This document shows, one piece after another, positions 26,697 to 35,257 of a stretch of DNA of 64,000 nt. The translations under genes were made by a program, and so were the position numbers. The number at the start of each line of letters is the position of its first letter. Position 1 is the stretch's first letter. Origin of the DNA: DASTEQ01 sp040905185 (lineage in GTDB: Bacteria; Chloroflexota; Limnocylindria; QHBO01); assembly GCA_040905185.1 (NCBI GenBank), contig JBBDRZ010000008.1, positions 29,224 to 93,223 on the forward strand, in the 5' to 3' direction. The notes beneath the pieces were generated by a model. The model saw only the letters and a program-made list of their open reading frames with translations. It was not told the origin of the DNA and did no database searches.

Positions 26697-26716
26697 GGTC
26701 GCCGCGTGCGGCGGCC
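26697..26716 (+). promoter_or_regulatory. 5' hairpin in the infA leader
   Basis: GGTCGCCG (26697-26704) pairs with CGGCGGCC (26709-26716), with one G-T pair, around a CGTG loop. It is followed by TTTC and CCGTGTGTCCCC. It would lie at the very 5' end of the transcript, and could stabilise the RNA or act as an attenuator. The segment resembles that in the rpsL leader. Confidence 0.4.
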
Positions 26717-26771
26717 TTTCCGTGTGTCCCCAACTGACTCAATAGAAGCCGCGAACGAGGGTGCGTAGCGC

Positions 26772-26990
26772 TTGCCGAAAAAGGATGCGATTGAGGTTGA
26801 GGGCGAGGTGATCCTCCCCTTGCCGAACGCGATGTTCAAGGTGCGCCTGGAGAACGGCCACGAAGTCCTGGCCCATATCTCGGGAAAGCTCCGCAAGAAC
26901 TTCATCCGCATCCTGCCCGGCGATACGGTTCGCGTCGAGTTGAGTCCCTACGACCTCAGTCGAGGTCGGATCACGTACAGGATGCGATGA
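26772..26990 (+). CDS. infA: Translation initiation factor IF-1
   Basis: OB-fold initiation factor that occupies the A site of the 30S subunit; 72 residues, the universal length. It starts at TTG 26772 giving MPKKDAIEVEGEVILPLPNA; no ATG is available. The conserved FKVRLENGHEVLAHISGKLR and the ending RGRITYRMR are present. No good Shine-Dalgarno is seen; GAGGGTG lies 13 bases upstream. Overlaps rpmJ by four bases. Confidence 0.97.
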   Translation: MPKKDAIEVEGEVILPLPNAMFKVRLENGHEVLAHISGKLRKNFIRILPGDTVRVELSPYDLSRGRITYRMR

Positions 26991-27100
26991 AAGTCAGTGC
27001 ATCGGTCAAGCCCCGTTGTGAGCGCTGCAAGGTGATTCGGCGCTCCGGCGTGGTGCTCGTCATTTGCCGCATCCCCAAGCACCGCCAGCGGCAGGGCTAG
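26987..27100 (+). CDS. rpmJ: 50S ribosomal protein L36 (bL36)
   Basis: Small zinc-binding 50S protein of 37 residues. The sequence MKVSASVKPRCERCKVIRR continues to VVLVICRIPKHRQRQG. Zinc ligands are C11, C14, C27 and H32, the standard C3H site. ATG 26987 overlaps the infA stop (ATGA). Confidence 0.96.
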   Translation: MKVSASVKPRCERCKVIRRSGVVLVICRIPKHRQRQG

Positions 27101-27112
27101 GGAGGCTTCGGC

Positions 27113-27484
27113 ATGGCGCGCATCGCCGGCGTGGACATTCCCCGCGAGAAGCGGGTCATCGTGTCCTTGACCTACATCCACGGCATCGGTCCGGCAACGG
27201 CGGCCAAGGTGGTCACCGCAGCCGGAGTGGCGCCGGACACGCGCGTGCGGGACCTGACCGAGGATGAAGTCACGCGGGTCCGCGACATCATCGACAAGCG
27301 ATATCGGGTCGAGGGCGACGTCCGGCGCCAGGTCAGCCTGAACATCAAGCGCCTGATGGAGATCGGTGCCTACCGCGGCGTCCGGCATCGCCGCAACCTG
27401 CCCGCCCGCGGGCAACGGACCAAGACCAACGCCCGGCAGCGGCGCGGCTCGCGCAGGACCGTCGGCGTCCGGCGCAAGAAGTAA
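27113..27484 (+). CDS. rpsM: 30S ribosomal protein S13 (uS13)
   Basis: 30S head protein that contacts the 50S subunit (bridge B1) and P-site tRNA; 123 residues. MARIAGVDIPREKRVIVSLT and the GIGPATAAKV turn are followed by the C-terminal RNLPARGQRTKTNARQRRG that reaches the tRNA. GGGAGG lies just upstream of the ATG. Confidence 0.97.
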   Translation: MARIAGVDIPREKRVIVSLTYIHGIGPATAAKVVTAAGVAPDTRVRDLTEDEVTRVRDIIDKRYRVEGDVRRQVSLNIKRLMEIGAYRGVRHRRNLPARGQRTKTNARQRRGSRRTVGVRRKK

Positions 27485-27493
27485 CGGAGTCCC

Positions 27494-27889
27494 ATGGCTG
27501 AACGAAAGAAGGCGACGCGCGCCAAGAAACGCGAGAAGAAGAACGTCCCGGTTGGGCACGCGCATATCCAGGCCACCTTCAACAACACCATCGTGACCAT
27601 CACCGATCCCACCGGCGGGGTGATCGCGTGGGGCAGCGCCGGGCTGGTCGGCTTCAAGGGCTCGCGCAAGAGCACGCCGTACGCCGCGTCTCAGACCGCG
27701 GACCTGGCGGCCCGCAAGGCGATGGAGCACGGGGTGCGGCAGGTTGAGGTCTTCGTGAAGGGTCCCGGCGCCGGCCGCGAACAGGCAATCCGTTCGCTCC
27801 AGGCCGCGGGCCTGGAGGTCACCGCCATCACGGACGTGACGCCCATCCCGCACAACGGTTCACGCCCGCCGAAGCGGCGGAGGGTCTAG
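27494..27889 (+). CDS. rpsK: 30S ribosomal protein S11 (uS11)
   Basis: Platform protein of the 30S subunit near the mRNA exit; 131 residues. After a basic N-terminus of about 15 residues, AHIQATFNNTIVTITDPTGG is diagnostic, and the C-terminus DVTPIPHNGSRPPKRRRV is conserved. Nine bases after rpsM, four before rpsD. Confidence 0.97.
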   Translation: MAERKKATRAKKREKKNVPVGHAHIQATFNNTIVTITDPTGGVIAWGSAGLVGFKGSRKSTPYAASQTADLAARKAMEHGVRQVEVFVKGPGAGREQAIRSLQAAGLEVTAITDVTPIPHNGSRPPKRRRV

Positions 27890-27893
27890 CCGC

Positions 27894-28520
27894 ATGGCGC
27901 GCTACACGGATCCGGTCTGTCGCATCTGCCGCCGGGAGGGACTCAAGCTCTTCCTGAAGGGCAGTCGCTGCTACTCGAAGAAATGCTCCTTCGAACGGCG
28001 GAGCACCCCGCCCGGGATGAACACCATGCGGCGCCGGAAGGTCAGCGAGTTCGGGCTCCAGATGCGCGAGAAGCAGCGTGTCCGGCGGAGCTACTCGGTC
28101 CTCGAACGGCAATTCCGGAACTACTTCCGTGACGCCGAGCGCCAGCGGGGCATGACAGGCGAAAACCTGCTGCGGCTGCTCGAAATGCGCCTCGACAACG
28201 TGGTCTACCGGATGGGCTTCGCCAGCTCGCGGGCCCAGGCCCGGCAGTTGGTGAACCACGGGCATTTCAGGATCAACGGGCGGCCCACCAAGTCCCCCAG
28301 CCAGCAGACGTCGATCGGAGACCGGATCGAGGTCCGCGACACACGGCAGGGCCGAACCTACTTCAAAGCCGCGCCCGACACCATGCGCGCGGCCCAGATC
28401 CCCGACTGGGTCAGCGTGGATCCGACCAAGCTGGTCGGGACCGTGATCGCCCAGCCCACCCGTGAGCAGATGCCCGCGGAGTTCAACGAACAGCTTGTCG
28501 TCGAGTACTACTCGCGCTAG
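27894..28520 (+). CDS. rpsD: 30S ribosomal protein S4 (uS4), zinc form
   Basis: Primary 16S rRNA-binding protein and, in E. coli, repressor of the alpha operon; 208 residues. The N-terminus has a zinc site with CRIC, C and C in CRICRREGLKLF and GSRCYSKKC. The S4 RNA-binding domain has MRLDNVVYRMGFASSRAQAR then LVNHGHFRINGRPTKSPS. Ends EQLVVEYYSR as usual. Confidence 0.97.
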   Translation: MARYTDPVCRICRREGLKLFLKGSRCYSKKCSFERRSTPPGMNTMRRRKVSEFGLQMREKQRVRRSYSVLERQFRNYFRDAERQRGMTGENLLRLLEMRLDNVVYRMGFASSRAQARQLVNHGHFRINGRPTKSPSQQTSIGDRIEVRDTRQGRTYFKAAPDTMRAAQIPDWVSVDPTKLVGTVIAQPTREQMPAEFNEQLVVEYYSR

Positions 28521-28529
28521 GAGTTCCCC

Positions 28530-29549
28530 TTGCTGATGATCGAACCCGAGTCCACCCCGCGCATCGAAGAGGTCGAGGCGCACGGCGCCGCGGGCCGCTT
28601 CGAGATCCAGCCCCTGGCCGCCGGCTACGGCGTCACGCTGGGCAACGCGCTGCGCCGCGTGCTGCTGTCCTCGCTGGAGGGGGCGGCCGTGACGTCCATC
28701 CAGATCGCGAACGTGTATCACGAGTTCAGCACCCTCCCGGCGGTGAAGGAGGACGTGACCCAGATCGTGCTGAACATGAAGAAGATCCGCCTTCGCTCGT
28801 TCGCTCCGCACCCGGTGAACCTGAAGCTCGTGAAGCACGGCGCCGGCCAGGTGACGGCGGGCGACATCGCCGAGTCGGCGGACGTCGAGATCGTCAACCC
28901 CGAGCTCGAGCTGCTGACCCTCGACTCGGATGCGGGGTCGATTGAGATGGATCTCACCGTCGAGACCGGGGTCGGCTACCGGGCGGCCGAGCACACCGAG
29001 GAGATGCCGATTGGCGTCATCCCGGTGGATGCCATCTTCTCGCCGGTCCGGCGGGTGAACTTTTCTGTCGAGAACACCCGGGTTGGGCAGATGACGAACT
29101 TCGACAAGCTCAGCCTGGAGATCGAGACCGACGGGACCACCACCCCCCAGGCGGCCCTGGCCCAGGCGGCCGGGATCCTGGTCCGCGAGTTCACCCGATT
29201 CGCCGACATCGGTCGCCCGAGCTCCGGCACCGGTGACGAGCTGCCGGCGCCGCTGGCGGCCAGCCTGCTCGATGCCCCCATCGAGGAGCTGGACCTGCCG
29301 ATGCGGGCCTACAACAGCCTGAAGCGGAACAACATCACCAAGATCGGCCAGCTGCTGGCCCTGGGTGACGACGAGCTGCTCCGGATGCGGAACTTCGGCC
29401 GCAAGAGCCTCGACGACATGAAAGAGCGCCTCGCCCTCCGCGGATTCATCGCTCCCGAGGACGGGACCCCGATGGCCGACGAGGGCGACCTGCCGGCTGC
29501 GGCCGAGCTCGACGAGGCGGTCGCCGCCGAGCTGAACCGGGAGGCCTGA
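28530..29549 (+). CDS. rpoA: DNA-directed RNA polymerase subunit alpha
   Basis: Assembly platform of RNA polymerase; 339 residues. TTG 28530 has AGGAG (28519-28523) six bases upstream and is preferred to ATG 28536, whose spacing would be 12. The alpha-NTD has GYGVTLGNALRRVLLSSLEG; the alpha-CTD near residues 250-315 has LDLPMRAYNSLKRNNITKIG and helix-hairpin-helix residues for UP-element and activator contact. A short acidic tail follows. Between rpsD and rplQ, the standard order. Confidence 0.98.
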   Translation: MLMIEPESTPRIEEVEAHGAAGRFEIQPLAAGYGVTLGNALRRVLLSSLEGAAVTSIQIANVYHEFSTLPAVKEDVTQIVLNMKKIRLRSFAPHPVNLKLVKHGAGQVTAGDIAESADVEIVNPELELLTLDSDAGSIEMDLTVETGVGYRAAEHTEEMPIGVIPVDAIFSPVRRVNFSVENTRVGQMTNFDKLSLEIETDGTTTPQAALAQAAGILVREFTRFADIGRPSSGTGDELPAPLAASLLDAPIEELDLPMRAYNSLKRNNITKIGQLLALGDDELLRMRNFGRKSLDDMKERLALRGFIAPEDGTPMADEGDLPAAAELDEAVAAELNREA

Positions 29550-29558
29550 CCCAGACCC

Positions 29559-29912
29559 ATGCCGCACCGCATCGCCGGCCGCAAGCTGAGCCGACCGACC
29601 GCCCACCGCGAGCACATGCTCGCCAACCTGGCGGTGGCCGTGCTGCGCTACGAGCGGCTGAAGACGACCGAGGCCAAGGCCAAGGAGGTGCGGGGCATGG
29701 TCGATCGCCTGATCGTCACCGCCAAGCGCGGCGACCTGCCCGCGCGACGGCAGCTGGTGGCCCAGCTGCCCAATGAGCCGCTCATCATCGAGAAGCTGAT
29801 GGGTGAATTGGCGGCCAAGTACGCCGAGCGGGGGTCGGGGTTCACGCGGATCACGCGTCTTGGACCCCGCCTCGGCGACGCGGCCCCCATGGTCCAGATC
29901 GAGCTCGTCTGA
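29559..29912 (+). CDS. rplQ: 50S ribosomal protein L17 (bL17)
   Basis: Tunnel-exit 50S protein; 117 residues, the short form. MPHRIAGRKLSRPTAHREHM and the segment HMLANLAVAVLRYERLKTTE are diagnostic. The C-terminal GSGFTRITRLGPRLGDAAPM has the typical arginine-rich loop. Nine bases after rpoA. Confidence 0.97.
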   Translation: MPHRIAGRKLSRPTAHREHMLANLAVAVLRYERLKTTEAKAKEVRGMVDRLIVTAKRGDLPARRQLVAQLPNEPLIIEKLMGELAAKYAERGSGFTRITRLGPRLGDAAPMVQIELV

Positions 29913-29946
29913 GGCGGGCTCGGCTGACCGAATAACCGAAGACCCG

Positions 29947-30732
29947 ATGGCTCCCGCGGCGCAACGCTGCGCCCGGGCGCTCATCGAGTACGACGGGACG
30001 GCATTCGCCGGCTCGCAGCGCCAGCCGCAGCAGCGGACGGTGCAGGGCGAGCTGGAGGAGGCCCTTAACAAACTGACCGGCGAGCGGATCACGGTCCGCC
30101 TTGCCGGGCGCACCGATGCTGGCGTGCATGCCACGGGACAGGTGATTGCCTTCTGCCTGCCAGACCCCTCCCGCCGGGAGTGGCCCGGGTGGGCGGAGCT
30201 GCGGCGCCTCCTGAACGCGGCCCTGGCGCCGGACGTGGCGGTCCGCGCTCTGCGCGCCGCTCCCCGGGATTTCGACCCGCGGCGAGCGGCCGTGGCACGG
30301 ACCTACCGCTATCGGATCCGGGAGGACGGCGACCGCCGCCCGACCGATCGGCATCGGGAGCTCGAGATACCCGACCGCCTCGACGTGGCCGCCATGCGCG
30401 ACGCCGCGGCGCGGATGGTCGGGGAGCGGGACTTCGCCGCCCTGGGCAGCGACCCGCGAAGTCGGACGGTCCGCCACCTGGTGGCGGTCAGCATCCGGCA
30501 GCGCGGGACGCTGATCGAGGTGACGGTGACCGCCAACGCCTTCTTGCGACGCATGGTGCGAAGCCTGGTGGCGGTTCTGCTGGCTGTCGGACGCGGCCAG
30601 ATGGCAGCCGATGACGTGGAGCGTATGCTCGACGTCCGACACCGGGCCCTCCACGGGCGGGCCGTGCCGACGCGCGGGCTCACTCTCGAGCGGATCAGTT
30701 TCGGAACCACAGGAGCATCGAAGGAAACGTGA
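29947..30732 (+). CDS. truA: tRNA pseudouridine(38-40) synthase TruA
   Basis: Makes pseudouridine at positions 38-40 of tRNA anticodon arms; 261 residues. ATG 29947 is preferred to the longer frame starting inside rplQ. The catalytic Asp is in GRTDAGVHATGQV, and the fold markers RTYRYRI and RRMVRSLV follow. It is placed between rplQ and rplM, as in many genomes, and overlaps rplM by four bases (GTGA). Confidence 0.95.
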   Translation: MAPAAQRCARALIEYDGTAFAGSQRQPQQRTVQGELEEALNKLTGERITVRLAGRTDAGVHATGQVIAFCLPDPSRREWPGWAELRRLLNAALAPDVAVRALRAAPRDFDPRRAAVARTYRYRIREDGDRRPTDRHRELEIPDRLDVAAMRDAAARMVGERDFAALGSDPRSRTVRHLVAVSIRQRGTLIEVTVTANAFLRRMVRSLVAVLLAVGRGQMAADDVERMLDVRHRALHGRAVPTRGLTLERISFGTTGASKET

Positions 30733-31175
30733 AGACGTACGCGGTCAAGGCCAGCGAGATCGACCGAGGCTGGTGGCTCATCGACGCCACCGATCAGCCG
30801 CTCGGCCGACTGGCCACGCGCGTCGCCACCCTGCTGGCAGGCAAGCACAAGCCCACCTGGTCGCCGCACCTCGACACGGGCGACCACGTGGTCGTGGTCA
30901 ACGCGTCCCGCGTCCGTGTGACGGGCAACAAGCTGAGCCAGAAGCGCTACTACCGTCACTCGAACTACCCGGGTGGCTTGCGAGAAGAAAGCCTGGCCGA
31001 CCTCTTGGCGCGCAAACCCGAGCGCGCGGTCGAGATGGCGATCCAGGGCATGCTGCCCCGGAATCGGCTCGGCAAGGCCATGTTCCGCAAGCTGAAGGTG
31101 TATGCCGGAGCCGATCATCCGCACGAGGCCCAGCGGCCCCGTTCGGACCAGGACCAGGATCAGGAGGCCTCGTGA
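30729..31175 (+). CDS. rplM: 50S ribosomal protein L13 (uL13)
   Basis: Early-assembly 50S protein; 148 residues. GTG start with KTYAVKASEIDRGWWLIDAT and the conserved QPLGRLATRVATLLAGKHKP. The loop YRHSNYPGGL and the segment MLPRNRLGKAMFRKLKVYAG are diagnostic. A short Asp/Gln-rich tail follows. Overlaps rpsI by four bases. Confidence 0.97.
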   Translation: MKTYAVKASEIDRGWWLIDATDQPLGRLATRVATLLAGKHKPTWSPHLDTGDHVVVVNASRVRVTGNKLSQKRYYRHSNYPGGLREESLADLLARKPERAVEMAIQGMLPRNRLGKAMFRKLKVYAGADHPHEAQRPRSDQDQDQEAS

Positions 31176-31564
31176 GCGTCAACTACCTGTACGGCACCGG
31201 CCGGCGCAAGACGTCGGTGGCCCGGGTGCGCCTCCTGCCGGGCGACGGCAGCATCATCGTGAATGGCAAGCCGGCCCTGGAATACTTCGGCGGCGAATCA
31301 TCGGTGTCCGTCCTGCACCTCCCGTTCCGGGTGACCGAGACCGACGGCCGCTACGCCGCGACCGTCCTGGTGGCCGGCGGCGGTATGTCGGGCCAGGTGG
31401 GCGCCATCCGCCACGGCATCGCGCGCGCCCTGCTGGCCGGCCACCCTGACTTCCGGGTGCCACTCCGCGCCGCCGGCCTCCTGACCCGCGACCCCCGGGC
31501 CAAGGAGCGGAAGAAGTACGGCCTCAAGCGGGCTCGCAAGGCTCCCCAGTACACCAAACGCTGA
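31172..31564 (+). CDS. rpsI: 30S ribosomal protein S9 (uS9)
   Basis: 30S head protein whose C-terminal tail touches P-site tRNA; 130 residues. GTG start with VNYLYGTGRRKTSVARVRL and the ending KKYGLKRARKAPQYTKR, the conserved basic tail. Last ribosomal-protein gene of the run. Confidence 0.97.
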   Translation: MSVNYLYGTGRRKTSVARVRLLPGDGSIIVNGKPALEYFGGESSVSVLHLPFRVTETDGRYAATVLVAGGGMSGQVGAIRHGIARALLAGHPDFRVPLRAAGLLTRDPRAKERKKYGLKRARKAPQYTKR

Positions 31565-31575
31565 GCCGCGCTCAG
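31561..31575 (+). terminator. Hairpin over the rpsI stop
   Basis: CTGAGC (31561-31566) and GCTCAG (31570-31575) form a perfect six-base stem with a CGC loop that includes the rpsI stop codon. No T-run follows, so this is at most a weak or factor-dependent stop. Confidence 0.3.
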
Positions 31576-31605
31576 GTGCCGATCTCAGGCTGCCGAGAGG
31601 GCCTT

Positions 31606-31614
31606 TGGTAACAT
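31606..31614 (+). promoter_or_regulatory. Possible extended -10 upstream of cdaA
   Basis: TGG directly before TAACAT (31609-31614) resembles an extended -10. No -35 is visible. A start near 31621 would give a leader of about 28 bases. The rest of 31565-31648 shows no other signal. Confidence 0.35.
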
Positions 31615-31648
31615 TGGCGGCCGACCGCACCGGAGCGCCTGTCTGACC

Positions 31649-32677
31649 GTGCCGGAGAGCATCAGCGACTTCCTGGATACGTTCCTGCGCGGCAGCTGGC
31701 TTTCGATCGTCGACATCCTCGTCGTCGCCATCCTGATCTACTGGCTGTTCGTGCTGATCCGCGGCACCCGTGCGGTCCGCATCCTCATCGGTCTGTCGAT
31801 CGTCGCTCTCGTCTACCTTGCCGCGCAGGCGCTCGAACTCCAGCTGCTGTCCACCCTGCTCCAGGCCGGTGCCGTGGTCGGCCTGTTCGCGGTGGTGGTC
31901 GTCTTCCAGCCGGAGCTGCGACGGGGGCTGGAGCAGATCGGCCGGATAGGCTCGCTGAACCGGCTGTTCGTGTCATCGGAGGTGTCGGCGGCCGACGCGG
32001 TCGCGCGCGAGGTCTCGCGGGCGGCCCGGCTGCTGGCCGGGTCGCGCCACGGCGCGCTCATCGTGATCGAGCGCGAGACGGGCCTGCACGACCTCACCGC
32101 CGAGTCCGGGGTGCCGATCAACGCCGATCTGCATGCCGAGCTGCTGGCCACCATCTTCTACCACGGCACGGCGCTCCACGACGGGGCGGTGGTCATCTCC
32201 GGCAACCGGATCGTCGCCGCCGGGGTGCTCCTCCCGCTCAGCCAGAACGTCCTCGACAGCGAGCGCTACGGGACCCGGCACCGGGCGGCCATCGGCATCA
32301 GTGAACAGACCGATGCACTCATCGTGGTGGTCAGCGAGGAGACCGGCTCGATCTCGCTGGTGGTCCGCGGCCGGATCGAGCGCAACCTGAGTGAGGATCG
32401 GCTCCGACGTCGCATCTTCAGCCTGATCCGGCCGCAGGCCCCGCGCCAGGCCGCGCCCCTCCTGCGTCGAACCCTGGAGGGCCGGTGGGGCATGCCGGAG
32501 GATGAGCCGGCGGACGCGCCCATCGACCCCGAGGACCGCGTCGTCCCGTCGGTCGCCCCGACGGCCGAGGCTCCGGCGCCCGACTCTCCCGCGACCGAGC
32601 CTCCCGCGACTGAGCCTCCCGCGACCGACGACCCCGAGGCGGCGCAGCCGGTGGCCAGTGGCGAGCGCCGCAGCTGA
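31649..32677 (+). CDS. cdaA: Diadenylate cyclase CdaA
   Basis: Membrane-bound enzyme that makes c-di-AMP from two ATP; 342 residues, GTG start. Three N-terminal transmembrane helices (about residues 18-100) are followed by a DAC domain with LHDGAVVISGNRI and GTRHRAAIGISEQTD, the DGA and RHR signatures. A C-terminal tail of about 60 residues is Pro/Ala/Thr-rich, longer than in Bacillus CdaA. It leads the cdaA-cdaR-glmM-glmS group known from Firmicutes, where CdaR and GlmM regulate CdaA. Confidence 0.95.
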   Translation: MPESISDFLDTFLRGSWLSIVDILVVAILIYWLFVLIRGTRAVRILIGLSIVALVYLAAQALELQLLSTLLQAGAVVGLFAVVVVFQPELRRGLEQIGRIGSLNRLFVSSEVSAADAVAREVSRAARLLAGSRHGALIVIERETGLHDLTAESGVPINADLHAELLATIFYHGTALHDGAVVISGNRIVAAGVLLPLSQNVLDSERYGTRHRAAIGISEQTDALIVVVSEETGSISLVVRGRIERNLSEDRLRRRIFSLIRPQAPRQAAPLLRRTLEGRWGMPEDEPADAPIDPEDRVVPSVAPTAEAPAPDSPATEPPATEPPATDDPEAAQPVASGERRS

Positions 32678-33888
32678 TGGCCTGGCTGTTGCGCAACTGG
32701 CCCCTCAAGCTGGGTGCCCTGCTGCTGTCGATCCTGCTGTACGCCGGGCTCGTGTATTCGGGGTCCTTCACCGAGCGGCAGGCGACCGGTGTCCCCATCC
32801 GAGCCACCAACCAGCCGTTGAACACGTACCTGCTGACCGGGGAGCTGGGCACGGTCGACGTCGGCTACCGCGCTGCGGCCAGGGCCGCCGGGGGCGTCAC
32901 GACCTCGACCTTCAGCGCGACGGTCGATCTGGAGGCCTATGACATGACCCAGGCCGGCGAGCCACAGCTGGTGCCGGTCGAGGTGCGCTCCCTCGACGAC
33001 GAGGTCGTCGTCCTGGACGTGGCCCCGGTCGAGGTCTCGGTCATCGTGGATCGCCTCGCGGTGCGGACGGTTCGGGTCGTCGTCGAACGCGGTGAGGTGC
33101 CGCCGGGGCTCGAGATCGGGGTGCCCAGCGTGTCGCCGGCCACGGTCCAGGCGCAGGGCCCGGAGAGCCGGCTGCGGCTCGTCACGCGGGCCGTGGCCCG
33201 GGTCCGGATCGACCCATCCGGGATCGACGTCAGCGGTCAGGTTGACCTGATCCCGGTGGACGCCGACGGGCAGCCGGTAGGAGCCGTCGAGCTCTCGCCG
33301 GGATCGGCCACGGTTGAGATCGAGGTCAGCACCGCCGAGACGTCGAAGACGGTTCCGGTGACCCCGGACCTGGTGGGGACACCACCGGCTGGCTTGACCC
33401 TGACCAGCGTCACCGTGGAACCGGCCGCGGTGACCCTGTTCGGACCGCCGGATGTGCTGGCCGGGATCACGAGCGTGGAGACGGCTCCGGTGGACCTGAC
33501 GGCCGTCACCGCGGACGATGTGGTGGAGGCGGCGCTCGTCCTCCCCGACCAGACTCGCCTCGAGGAAGGCGCCCTGGCCACCGTTGCCGTATCGGTCAGC
33601 GTCGATCCCGAGCTGGCGAGCCGGACCATCCTGGTCGGGCCTGTGTGCCAGAACGTGGGGTCGGGCCTGGTGTGTCAGCCGCAGGTCAACCAGGTCCCGG
33701 TCACGGTGAGCGGCACCCGGGCCGCGGTGGCGGCCCTCACCCCGTCCCAGGTCACACCGGTCCTGGACATGGCCGGCCTGGGCGAGGGCACGCACCAGGT
33801 GACGCCCAGCGTGAGCCTGCCCGCCGGCATCTCGCTGGTCCAGGCGCTGGGTCCGCTGACGGTGGTGCTCACCGCCGGCGGTCCGTAG
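32677..33888 (+). CDS. cdaR: YbbR-domain regulator of CdaA
   Basis: Membrane-anchored extracellular protein with YbbR repeats; 403 residues. The N-terminus has a basic patch then LGALLLSILLYAGLVYSG, a single membrane segment. About four beta-rich YbbR repeats follow, each with Val/Thr-rich strands and a hydrophobic P-V core (for example VPVEVRSLDDEVVVLDV and PAAVTLFGPPDVL). In Bacillus it controls CdaA. One cysteine pair near residue 315 (VGPVCQ...VCQPQ) might form a disulfide. ATG overlaps the cdaA stop. Confidence 0.9.
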   Translation: MAWLLRNWPLKLGALLLSILLYAGLVYSGSFTERQATGVPIRATNQPLNTYLLTGELGTVDVGYRAAARAAGGVTTSTFSATVDLEAYDMTQAGEPQLVPVEVRSLDDEVVVLDVAPVEVSVIVDRLAVRTVRVVVERGEVPPGLEIGVPSVSPATVQAQGPESRLRLVTRAVARVRIDPSGIDVSGQVDLIPVDADGQPVGAVELSPGSATVEIEVSTAETSKTVPVTPDLVGTPPAGLTLTSVTVEPAAVTLFGPPDVLAGITSVETAPVDLTAVTADDVVEAALVLPDQTRLEEGALATVAVSVSVDPELASRTILVGPVCQNVGSGLVCQPQVNQVPVTVSGTRAAVAALTPSQVTPVLDMAGLGEGTHQVTPSVSLPAGISLVQALGPLTVVLTAGGP

Positions 33889-33906
33889 CGGGCGGCCGGG
33901 AGCAGG

Positions 33907-35238
33907 ATGGGCCGTCTCTTCGGCACCGACGGGATCCGCGGTGTCGCCAACGTCGACCTGACGCCGAACCTGGCATACGACCTCGGCCGCGCCCTGGGCC
34001 ACTATGTCGACGGTGCCGGTCGGAGCGTGGTGGTGGGCCGTGACACCCGTCGGTCGGGGGAGATGCTCGCCTCGGCGCTGGCCGCCGGCCTGACCTCGGT
34101 TGGCACCGATGTCATGGACCTGGGCGTGGTCACAACCCCCTGCCTGGCGTACGTCGCCGAGACCGGCGAGCACGTGGCCGGGGTCATGGTCTCCGCCTCG
34201 CACAACCCGCCTGACGACAACGGGCTGAAGGTCGTTTCGGGTGGCCGGAAGATGGACGACGAGGCCGAGGAGCGACTCGAGCACCTCATCTTCCAGGCCG
34301 AGGCCCTGCCCGGACCGACCAACGCGGGCCTGGGGCGCATTCACCGCGACCAGGCCGCCGTCAACGTCTATCGCGATCACCTGGCGGCCGCCGCGGGCGA
34401 CCTGCTCTCCGGGCTGCGCATCGGCGTGGACGCCGCCAACGGGTCCGCCTCCAACTTCGGCCCGGCCTTGTTCGAGTCCCTCGGCGCCCAGGTGGCCACC
34501 ATCCACTGCGAACCGGATGGCACGAACATCAACATGGGAGGCGGCGCGACCGACCCCGCCGCCCTGGCGCGCCTGGTTCGGTCGGGTGACCTGGACCTCG
34601 GGTTCGCCTTCGACGGTGACGCCGACCGCCTGATCGCGGTCACCGAGGCCGGAGAGGTAGTCGATGGCGATGGCGTGATGGGGATCTGCGCCCTCCAGCG
34701 GCTGGCCGCGGGTACCCTGGTCGAGAAGACTCTGGTCGTCTCGGTGATGAGCAATGACGGCCTCGTCCGCGCGGTGCAGGCAGCCGGCGGGCGCGTCCTT
34801 CGCGCGCCGGTGGGGGACCGGCACATCGTCGAGGCCATGGAACGTTCGGGGGCCATGCTCGGAGGAGAGCAGTCCGGTCACGTGATCTTCCGCGACCTGG
34901 CGTCCACCGGGGACGGGCTGCTGACCGCCATTCAGCTCGTCGCCGCCCTGCGGTCCGCCAAGGGCCCAAGCCTGGGTGAGCTGGCCGCCCGAATTCCGAG
35001 GCTCCCGCAGGTGGTGATAAACTCGGCCGTCCGCCACAAGGACCAGTGGCAGGTCGACCCGCTCTTCGCCGATGCGGTGGCTCGGGCGACCGCCCGGCTG
35101 GGCAGCCGGGGGCGGATCATCGTCCGCTCCTCGGGTACCGAGCCGAAGCTGCGAATCATGGTCGAGGGTGAGGAACCTGAGGAGATCGCCACCATCGCCC
35201 GGGAGCTCGCCGAGCTGGCCACCGCGCGGTTGAACTAG
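33907..35238 (+). CDS. glmM: Phosphoglucosamine mutase
   Basis: Converts glucosamine-6-phosphate to glucosamine-1-phosphate for UDP-GlcNAc synthesis; 443 residues. FGTDGIRGVAN starts the protein, the catalytic serine is in SASHNPPDDNG, the metal loop is DGDADR, and the C-terminal phosphate-binding SSGTEPKLRIMVEGE is present. GGGAGCAGG is just upstream of the ATG. GlmM is also reported to bind and inhibit CdaA in Firmicutes. Confidence 0.96.
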   Translation: MGRLFGTDGIRGVANVDLTPNLAYDLGRALGHYVDGAGRSVVVGRDTRRSGEMLASALAAGLTSVGTDVMDLGVVTTPCLAYVAETGEHVAGVMVSASHNPPDDNGLKVVSGGRKMDDEAEERLEHLIFQAEALPGPTNAGLGRIHRDQAAVNVYRDHLAAAAGDLLSGLRIGVDAANGSASNFGPALFESLGAQVATIHCEPDGTNINMGGGATDPAALARLVRSGDLDLGFAFDGDADRLIAVTEAGEVVDGDGVMGICALQRLAAGTLVEKTLVVSVMSNDGLVRAVQAAGGRVLRAPVGDRHIVEAMERSGAMLGGEQSGHVIFRDLASTGDGLLTAIQLVAALRSAKGPSLGELAARIPRLPQVVINSAVRHKDQWQVDPLFADAVARATARLGSRGRIIVRSSGTEPKLRIMVEGEEPEEIATIARELAELATARLN

Positions 35239-35257
35239 GCAGACCGGGGAGGCAGCC

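Noticed and set aside
29803..29946. Longer truA starting inside rplQ
   Set aside because: The additional N-terminus has no family similarity; ATG 29947 gives the normal length.
35239..35257. glmS ribozyme upstream of glmS
   Set aside because: Only 19 bases separate glmM and glmS, and no ribozyme core can fit.
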